DNA of 64,000 bases from Parietaria judaica. Lineage: Eukaryota; Streptophyta; Magnoliopsida; Rosales; Urticaceae. The stretch lies in the NCBI GenBank assembly GCA_954871525.1, contig OX940870.1, forward strand, positions 5,239,501-5,303,500, read 5' to 3'. Position 1 is the first letter of the stretch, and each line of letters starts with the position of its first letter. The translations under genes and the position numbers were made by a program. Positions 56,401-64,000 of the stretch are shown here, in pieces. The notes beneath the pieces were generated by a model, which was given only the letters and a program-made list of their open reading frames with translations, searched no databases and was not told where the DNA came from.

Positions 56401-56930
56401 CTGTCCAAGTTGCACATCATAATTTTGATATACGAGTTAGCTAAATATTGATTTAATCTGATTATGTGAGATCAATCAAATAACAAAAAAAAAAAAATTA
56501 AGTATGTGAGATCAATCAAATAACAAAAAACAACAATAATAATCTGATTATGTGAAATTCAAATTTTATGTTATACTTTCTTTTCAGAAAATAAAATGTA
56601 TTTGTGTGGAGATTTTCATATTATTCACATGCATATTTTGAGAATTAAATAAGAAACAAATTGTCACCGTTACTGCCATAATAATAGTATAGCAAAAAGA
56701 ATAAAGTTATTTTATGCCAAATACAACGTAATCTACTGTTCGTACACGTTGTAATCTGAAATAATAATAATATTATACATCTTCAGCGTTATCTAAGATC
56801 CATATTAGTGCATACAAGATATTATTGAGGGTCCTTTTTATTTATTTATTAATTTAATACTTTTGGCTCGGTGGATATTTTTGCATGATCAAATGAACCA
56901 CATGTTTATATGGCTGTTTATGTGAATATT
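53451..56930. other. Long AT-rich gene-empty region
   Basis: I see only low-complexity DNA: TA runs (53592-53605, 53961-53987), an A run (55351-55370), and a duplicated TATGTGAGATCAATCAAATA (about 56464 and 56504). Confidence 0.45.
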
Positions 56931-56934
56931 ATAT

Positions 56935-57440
56935 TTGTTAGTAACCAGTTACGGATATATGGATTACATATTTTTTGGGGTCGATTTCGGTTTAAGGACT
57001 AAAAGGGGCCCACGAAAGAGCGTCTTTGGTCGAAGAATAATACAAGCAGAGGGGAAGAAGGGAAAAAGAGGGATTTTGCTCGTGCAAGGGGGACTCGGTC
57101 AAACTAGGCTTCAGCGAAAGCCTAGCGTAAGATCGAGCCAAACCTTTGGAGGAAAACCCAGCCGCAGCAGGGAGTCGACGTCGTACCCGATCCAACACAA
57201 AGAGCATAAGAGCCAGTTCCAAAAGAGAACTAGGAAGGATGGCCCAATCGAAGACCGACCAAGCGACAACGAAGACCCATTCAAGCAAAATTGTTCCCTC
57301 GGGACTGACACGATTCCGTACAGCCCAGGTTGTCCTAATATATTTGGGGACCACCGAACTAAGGTTTGTTAATATATTATAATCAGAACCCATTATGAAG
57401 CCCGAAACCATTGTCTATAAATAACATAGCATCTCACTCA
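56935..57440 (+). other. GC-rich island, LTR-like promoter block
   Basis: A sharp GC-rich block (about 56980-57330) is followed by CTATAAATA (about 57414-57422) and a pyrimidine-rich stretch, the layout of the U3-R part of a Gypsy LTR. The 145-codon frame at 56935-57372 is lysine/arginine-rich and has no recognisable domain. I found no second copy and no clear ends. Confidence 0.3.
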
Positions 57441-57588
57441 TAAAGTCCAATGATAGTCAATTTAAAAGAGTACTATCATCAATCTCAAGAGAATATTTTC
57501 TCCTTCCTTTTTCAGCCATTGTTATACCAAAGAATCCAAGTTTGTTATTGTTTTCTTAACATCTGCTTCGTACAAGAAAGTCGAAGGT

Positions 57589-57691
57589 ATGAAATGGATA
57601 AGAAAAAAATTCATGATCATTTTAGCTTATCATTTCGGAGGAATGAAATGGATAAGAAAAATTTGCATGATCATTTGAGCTTATCATTTCG
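57589..57691. repeat. 54 bp imperfect tandem duplication
   Basis: The unit ATGAAATGGATAAGAAAA followed by CATGATCATTT and AGCTTATCATTTCG occurs at 57589-57642 and 57643-57691, with a few differences. Confidence 0.85.
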
Positions 57692-59026
57692 TCACTCATT
57701 TCTTCTAAATTTCTTATCATTTCACGTACGATATTAAGGGAGGCGTACGGCCTAATTTTGCTCCCTCAAAATGTACTCTAAAAATGGCGTTGCCACATAC
57801 GTGCGACGCCGTGACTGTTGACAAGCGGTTTTTACCCACAATATTACTTATATTTTACTGGGTTAATGAACCAAATGCCCATAATTTTGATCAAACATTT
57901 TTTTTGTCAAACCTATTTATAGTAATTAAAACTATCATTGTGGACGAATCTACATTTCCTTCATTATTTACGTTTTAATTTTTTAATTAGTAATTGTAAA
58001 AGAATTTATTGATTAGTCTTCCTATTACATAAGATTAACAGAATAAGCTGTTTAATATAACGAATTAATGTGTTAGTTTTTCTATAAAATAGGATTAATA
58101 AAGTGGTTTGAAAATAACCAATTAATACGTCAAAAATTATTTTTAACAGCTAAAAAATCAAATCAATAACAAAGATCTCTAAAAAAAAAAAACCATCCGA
58201 CCTGTATCGTGATCTTATTAATTTCATAGTAAAGAAAACACCAAAGAATTATGAATCTATTATCATTCGTAACTATATATATAACTATGAAACAAATTTT
58301 TTTAATTAATTACTTAGATTAAGGTTGAAGTTGAATGTGTTGTAATTGATTGTAATGACAAATGTGTAATTATAATTAAGAAATTACATATTAGAAGTCA
58401 ATTCAATTACAACTAAAGTGCAATTTTAATTACGAAATTGTAATAGTTATGTAATTTTAGTAATTACGCATGTTTAATTACAATAATGTCATTATAGTTA
58501 TGAAAATGTAATTAAAATTACAATAACGTAATTAAAATTTTCTAAATACAAATTCATGATAGAAGTCACAATAATGTAACTAAAGTTACAATATAACGTA
58601 ATGGACATGGTTAGTTTAGTCCAAAAAATATCATTAATAGGCAGAAATAGATTCGAAACTATAGGCAAATCTCTAAAAGACATGTTACATTTTTTGCATT
58701 TAATGGGACCACCTTATTTTATTTTATTTATAAAGAAATTGTACGAAATATCCATTTACTGTAATATGAAATTATATGCATTATATACTTAGATTTATTT
58801 ATGTAAGTAAATTGTACGAAATATCTATTTAGCTATAAATCTTTTAAAAATAGCCTGTATTAAAATAGGTAGTTCTTAAATATACAAATATGTGTTCATC
58901 GGCCTATGCTAATTTGTTTATTATTTATATATTTTTTTATAGTTTTTTAGTCTGTTTGTTTTGTGATCAGCCCGTTTGATAGATATTATTTTTGGTATAT
59001 TTTTTAGTCTGAAATATTTTTCATCG
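57692..59026. other. AT-rich intergenic region
   Basis: No gene. It contains the inverted partner of the 52655-52720 patch (57795-57850), the AATTAC-rich tract, and a duplicated AAATTGTACGAAATATC (58737 and 58808). Confidence 0.4.
58330..58600. repeat. Degenerate AATTAC/GTAATT-rich tract
   Basis: The short words GTAATT and AATTAC recur throughout, in both orientations, with no fixed period. Spacer words such as AATAATGTCATTA and ATAACGTAA interrupt them. Confidence 0.7.
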
Positions 59027-59034
59027 CTATAAAT

Positions 59035-59746
59035 TAGGGGTGTGCAAAAAAAACCCAACCCAACAATTTAACCCAACCCAATTGAACCCAACCCCAATCA
59101 AACCCAACCCAATTAACCCAATAGTTATCGGGTTGGGTTGGGTTCAACCCGAATAAATAGTCGGGTTGGGGTTGGGCTAAATGCATTGGGTTGGGCCGGC
59201 CCAATTGACCCAATCAAGATTTTTTTTCAAATAATTAATTAATTTTTTAAAATATATTTTTGTAGTTTAAACGTTAAATAAGTAAAAGCAAACAACAAAT
59301 AAATAAAAAAAATGTATTTCTAGAGTCTCATTTTTATTTTTAGTCATTATTTAATGTCTATGACCATGTTTCTAGTATACGATTACGATCACATTTCTAG
59401 TTTAGTTTACGATATGTTCCGTACTTGTGTTATTTAATGTTTAAGACTATAATAACGTTAAATTTTTGAATTTGGTGTTTACAGACAATAATATGAAATT
59501 TCTATTTATTGATCGACGGTTTAAATTTAAGTGTTATTCGGTAAAATATTTATATATATTTTTTAAAGTTTAGTTCAGGCCAATGACCCAACCCAACCCA
59601 ACCCAACCCAGAGTTTTTCGGGTTGGGTTGGATTGGGTCTTCAAAAATTTTGGGTCGGATTGGGTTATTTTTTCCAAACCCAATATGATCGGGTCGGGGT
59701 CATGTTTTACCTCGGGTCGACCCAATCCAACCCATGCACACCCCTA
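59035..59746. mobile_element. hAT-type MITE with AACCCAACCC-rich ends
   Basis: The 712 bp element begins TAGGGGTGTGCA and ends TGCACACCCCTA. It is flanked by a perfect 8 bp direct repeat, CTATAAAT (59027-59034 and 59747-59754), the duplication size of hAT transposons. Sub-terminal regions carry many AACCCAACCC and GGGTTGGGTT words in both orientations, and the middle is AT-rich. No transposase is encoded. Confidence 0.88.
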
Positions 59747-60012
59747 CTATAAATGATGAAACATATATTATTGAAAGGAATAGGATCATGATAATTGCAA
59801 GACGTATGACTACGTAGTAAATATTATTTTAAGTAATAATAATAATAATGCGAGGTTAGTAGTTAGTTAGTACATAATTGTATTTCACATGTGATCAAAA
59901 TAAAAACCAATATATATTTTCATGTCTGGGTCTAACATCAATTTTTTGATTAGTAAAATATATGTTTGTGATAGAATAAGCGTTATGTTTTAAATTTGTA
60001 TATGTTGATTGA

Positions 60013-60759
60013 TAGGGGTGCAAATAATACCCGGAAACCGGGTAATTATCCGGAACCGAATCGGTATCCGGATTTAAAAACCGGAACCGGAACCGGATCC
60101 GGATTCTGGTTCCGGGTACCCGTATCCGGATTCAAAACCGGATACGGGTACCGGGTATTAAAAATAAAAAATCGGGTACCCGGTACCCGGTTTTACTACC
60201 CGAATTTTTTTATTTTTATGATATTTTAAATTTTTAGGGTTTTGTGCTTGGCCCTTTTTACTCCGTGTAATTAACCTTTTGTGACTTATCTCCCCCCTCC
60301 ATCTCTGCCTCTCGGGGTTCTCGAGACTATGTTTTTTTTTTCTTTTCTTTTTTGCGCGGTATTATGTTATGCTTGATGCGCGGGACTATGTTTTATTTAT
60401 GCTTGATGCGCGAGACTATTTTTTATGCATTTTGGACTCTTTTTTTTATGCTCGATGCGTTGGAATATTTTTTTATGCAATTTTTTTTTAAGATGAATGT
60501 ATGTTTTGTTTTTTAAATAATATATTTTTTTAAACAGGTACCGGGTAAAAACCGGGTACCCGGATCCGGTTCCCAAAACCGGATACCGGGTATCGGTACC
60601 GGGTATCGAAATATAGATACCCGGAAACCGGGTACCCGGATTTTTGGGTACCCGGATTTCGGATACCGGTTCCGGGTATCAATTTTCGGATAACCGGATT
60701 CCGGTTCCGGGTATCGGGTACCTCGAAAAAACCGGGTACCCTACCCGGTTGCACCCCTA
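60013..60759. mobile_element. hAT-type MITE with GGTACCCGG-rich ends
   Basis: The 747 bp element begins TAGGGGTGCAA and ends TTGCACCCCTA, with an 8 bp flanking duplication TTGATTGA (60005-60012 and 60760-60767). Both ends are packed with ACCGGGTACCCGG and GGATCCGG palindromes, and the centre is a T-rich stretch. It does not encode transposase; short frames inside are repeat translations. Confidence 0.87.
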
Positions 60760-61206
60760 TTGATTGATATATTTAAGTTTAAATACTCAATAACTCAAGA
60801 TTGTAATCGAAAAATTTACGAAATTTTGAAGCCTATTCACTGAAAAGGTATAAGAACACGATACAGAGTTGTCATTTTTTATTTATTTATTTTTAATAGG
60901 GTTTAATCCTAACAAAGTTCTTATTATATATGAAGCAAAATAGCTAGGAAACGATATGGTTTGATTAATCAATTGAATAGTTAAAATAAAACCAAATAGC
61001 GTTGGAAAGGAGACGACAAGAAGAAATTCAAGACACCAATCACCAATGTACGTGGGAAAGTTTTACCTGTTACTTCCTTGTTTCATGGACTGGGAAAAAA
61101 TATATATTAATGATGTCATTAATATGCAGACTATATTGAATGCGAGAGTAAAGAACGACACAAAAAAGAAGCGTTGACTACGATTTATAGACGAAGTCCC
61201 TCACTC

Positions 61207-61905
61207 ATTAGCGGCATAAGTGGCCAAGGTTTTCGAATTTCCTTAGGCATGATGCCAATGCCTAAAAACGACGACAAAAATCCTCAATGTGCACTAATCA
61301 TTGTAATCACAAAATTTCATCCAACTAATTGGATGGATGTTAGTCAACTAATGATGTGGCAGTGTTGACCGCCACGCGGACAACCACATGGCATGCCACG
61401 TCATTAATTTTTAATTTGTTTCCACATCATTATTTAATTAGTCGTGATATTGTTAATAAATACATAAATTTATTTCATATTTATTTTACTTTATTAAATT
61501 ATCATAAGATGTAAGTATTTAAAACTCTTAAGTAGGATAATATTTACAATTTCAGTAGTATTTTCAGCAACTACCCGAAAATAAACTTATAAGTAGGATA
61601 ATATTTACAACTTTAGTAGTATTTTCAACAACTAACCGAAAATAAACTTATAAGTAGGATATACTATTTACAACTTTAGTATTATTTTCAACCACTTCCC
61701 GAAAAATGACGGATAATAATCGAAAAGATATCTCACATATTAATGGATATGTTTGTTATTTAAATTGTTATATATCCATTACATTTTGACAACAAATACC
61801 TTTGATGTAGTAATTTAGTGCTTTGTTTATCTGGGTTTGGTTATGGTTCCAAAATACAAATACAAAATATTTTGATTACTTATTTGGATGACACGTGGGA
61901 CAGCT

Positions 61906-61949
<44 letters not shown>

Positions 61950-62238
61950 CGTGGCAACGTGGGAGAGGGCGAGAAAATAAGTAGTCCCCGTAAAAAAATA
62001 AAAAATAAAAAAGACGTGGCAATTTTTTTTTATAAAAAAGACGACATGGTATGCCACGTAGATGTCCGCGTGTCAGTCAACACTGCCACATCATCATTTG
62101 ACTAACAATCATCCAATTAGTTGGATGAAATTTTGTGATTAGAGTGATTAGTGCACATTAGGGACTTTTGTCGTCGTTTTTGGTAATTGGCATCATGCCT
62201 AAGAAAATTCGAAAACATTGGCCACTTATGCCGCTAAT
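61207..62238. mobile_element. Inverted-repeat DNA element, Mutator-like
   Basis: Arms of about 205 bp match in inverted orientation: ATTAGCGGCATAAGTGGCCA at the left and TGGCCACTTATGCCGCTAAT at the right, continuing through CATCCAACTAATTGGATG and GTGGCAGTGTTGAC. The interior holds a 61 bp triple repeat and a GA microsatellite (about 61912-61944). I did not find a convincing target duplication. It ends 18 bp before the next element and shares the GCGGC..AAGT.GCC style of its tips. Confidence 0.7.
61530..61712. repeat. 61 bp tandem repeat, three copies
   Basis: Units start AAGTAGGATA at 61530, 61591 and 61652 and continue through TTTACAACTTTAGTAGTATT to CCGAAAATAAACTTAT. The third copy is the most diverged. 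Confidence 0.9.
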
Positions 62239-62256
62239 TACCCTTAATAAATACAT

Positions 62257-63506
62257 GGGATAATAGCGGCTAAAGTAGCCAAACTTTCATGATTTGTGTC
62301 GATAAAGGTCCAAACTGGATTTATAGCGGCTAAAGTAGCCAAACTCGGTCAATCCGTGGCAAGCACTAATTCCGTCCAGTCAAACTTAACATCCGTTAGT
62401 CTATCGCCACGTCACTTACACGTTATATCAAACTTTGGGTATTTATGCCGTGATAAAACCAAAGTTTGGGTACTTATGCCGCGATAAACCATTTTATATA
62501 TGTTTTTCGCTTGTTCACGTCATCTAAATAAGAGTTAAAATATTATAGTTTTGGGAGGACTCGAACTCATCACTTTCCCCCTCATAAAAAGACATTATAA
62601 TCATCAAACCACATCCACTTCACGTTATATCTTGACAAAAAAAAAAAGAATATACATAGAAACTTCTTGATAAGTGATCCTAGTAATAGAAACATATGTG
62701 TTTTTCGCACCGAGTTCGGGTTGACTAATTTGGATGGGGTGATTTGAATTTTCGGACCGGGGTCGAGTTGACTTTTTTAGAACGGGGTTGACTTGAATTT
62801 TTTGGACAGTGGTCATGTTGAATTTTTTGTACCGGATTCATGTTGACTTTGTCGGTACGAGTTTGGGTTGCCTTTTTCAGAACCGGGTCGAGTTGACTTT
62901 TTGAAACAGGGTCGGGTACAAAATATTCAACCCGACCAAATTCTGTAAAAGTCAACCCATGGGTCTGAAAAAGTCAACCCGACCCCGTTCCAAAAAAGTC
63001 AACTCAATCCTGGTCCAAAAAGGTCAACCCAACCCCTTTCCTAATAAGTCAATCCGAAACCAGTGCGAAAAAACATATGTTTCTATTACTATGTCACTTA
63101 TTAATAAGTTTCTATTTATATTCTTATTTTTATCGAGATATAACGTGAGGTGAATGTGTTTAGTGGTTATGTTGCTCTTATATGTGAGGGAAATGATGAG
63201 CTCGAGTTCTACTAAAGGCGTAATATTTTAACCTTTATTTAGATGATTCGAGCAATCAATTTTTTTTTTTAAAATAATTTATCGCGGCATAAATACCCAA
63301 ACTTTGGTTTTATCACGGCATAAATACCCAAAGTTTGCCACATGTAAGTGACGTGGCGATAGACTAACGGATGTTAAGTTTGACTTGACGGAATAAGTGC
63401 TTGCCCCAGATTGACCGAGTTTGGCTACTTTAGCCGCTTTAAATCCAGTTTGGACCTTTATCGACACAAATCATGAAAGTTTGGCTACTTTAGCCGCTAT
63501 TATTCC
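62257..63506. mobile_element. Fold-back Mutator-like element (whole-length inverted repeat)
   Basis: The 1250 bp element is flanked by TAAATACAT (62248-62256) and TAAATATAT (63507-63515), a 9 bp duplication with one mismatch, as expected for Mutator-like elements. The left tip GATAATAGCGGCTAAAGTAG is inverted at the right tip (CTACTTTAGCCGCTATTATT). Unlike the other elements, the match continues inward through the entire length: AGTTAAAATATTA / TAATATTTTAACC, CACGTTATATCT / GATATAACGTGA, and internal GTTGACTTTTT / AAAAAGTCAAC units up to a centre near 62880-62940. No coding capacity. Confidence 0.88.
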
Positions 63507-63715
63507 TAAATATATTTATGATTAATGTCAGCTCCATTAATTAACACTTTTGTAGACAAGTTTGGTGACATGCTGTTAATGGGGACGTTCCTTGTTCACT
63601 ATATATAACTTCATTAATTAAGTGATACGATACTGGATAAATAAGCTCTCTAATTACATAATATAACAGATACTTTTTTTTTTACTGATTTATATTAATA
63701 ACCCTTATCCGTACT

Positions 63716-64000
63716 AGGGCTGAAACTAGAACCGAAAACCGGGAATTTGACTATTTTTTATCCCTGTCCCGGAAAAATCGGGATTTAGTTTTCTGTCACG
63801 ATTTTGGTTCTGGTTCTGAAAAGTCCTTGTTTTTTTATTTAAATCATAACCGGGACCGGAACCGGGACACAGATTAAAATCCCGATTTTTTTAGGACCAA
63901 AATTCGGGACGAAAACCGGGACAAAATCCAAGATAGAAACATGAAAATTACCAAATCCGAGTAAATCCAAAATGTAAAATACCAAATCCGAGTACAAAAG
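63716..64000. mobile_element. Start of a CCGG-rich hAT-like MITE, cut by the window edge
   Basis: From TAGGGCTGAAAC onward the sequence is dense in CCGGGA, TCCCGG and ACCGGAACCGGGAC words. It shares the CCGGGAA...TTTT...CCC.GTCCCGG arrangement with the block in the auxilin intron (7017-7272). The right end and any target duplication lie outside the window. Confidence 0.5.

Noticed and set aside
59041..59200. Interstitial telomere repeats
   Set aside because: The repeated words are AACCCAACCC, not the plant telomere CCCTAAA, and they are sub-terminal parts of a bounded hAT MITE.
59996..60754. Short proteins inside the 60 kb MITE
   Set aside because: The frames are translations of ACCGGGTACC palindrome repeats and are flanked by MITE tips.
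61530..61712. CRISPR-like array
   Set aside because: The three units are directly adjacent with no unique spacers, in a plant nuclear context; it is a minisatellite.

Overview
This window is nuclear DNA of a flowering plant, most likely a eudicot. Split genes have AT-rich GT..AG introns, and the gene families present are plant-specific: P-class PPR proteins, a SPARK-type receptor kinase, an amino acid permease and a plant auxilin. The intergenic DNA is full of plant transposons. I cannot name the species.

Host genes, left to right. 1-152 (-): the N-terminus of a RING-finger protein cut by the window edge. 1478-2298 (+): a four-exon oligosaccharyltransferase subunit of the KCP2/KRTCAP2 family. 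3147-4589 (-): an intronless mitochondrial-type PPR protein resembling Arabidopsis At1g77360. 6924-10358 (-): a nine-exon auxilin-like J-domain protein. 31561-33372 (+): an intronless SPARK-domain receptor kinase resembling At1g11050. 34426-34941 (-): a small unrecognised protein. 37702-40408 (+): an eleven-exon type I membrane protein. 41198-42886 (+): a restorer-like PPR protein. 47335-49321 (-): a five-exon amino acid permease. These are unrelated housekeeping and signalling genes, with no sign of a pathway cluster. Two have left broken copies nearby: the kinase 3' end (36511-37038) and the auxilin J-domain end (about 44185-44402).

The middle of the window (12457-29560) is two Tat-lineage Ty3/Gypsy retrotransposons about 300 bp apart. 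Element 1 (12.1 kb, + strand) has nearly identical LTRs, gag-pro, and a pol with reverse transcriptase, two RNase H domains and integrase. It also has a 37-38 bp tandem repeat block and a spliced gene on the opposite strand (20099-22946). Its gag-pro and pol frames are in register and separated by one TAG followed by CAATTA, the context of tobacco-mosaic-type stop-codon readthrough. Element 2 (4.65 kb, - strand, 720 bp LTRs, 5 bp target duplication) has lost all of pol. Its protease end is joined to the first part of its own antisense gene.

The rest is gene-poor and AT-rich. It holds small non-autonomous DNA transposons whose ends I could define: a TCGCGA-rich element with a 10 bp target duplication (11041-11353), two hAT-type MITEs with 8 bp duplications (59035-59746, 60013-60759), and a 1.25 kb fold-back Mutator-like element whose whole length is one inverted repeat (62257-63506). 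There are also a neighbouring related inverted-repeat element, a CCGG-rich MITE in an auxilin intron, a probable solo LTR, a tRNA-derived SINE head and several short tandem repeats. The region 49.6-64 kb contains no gene I can support.
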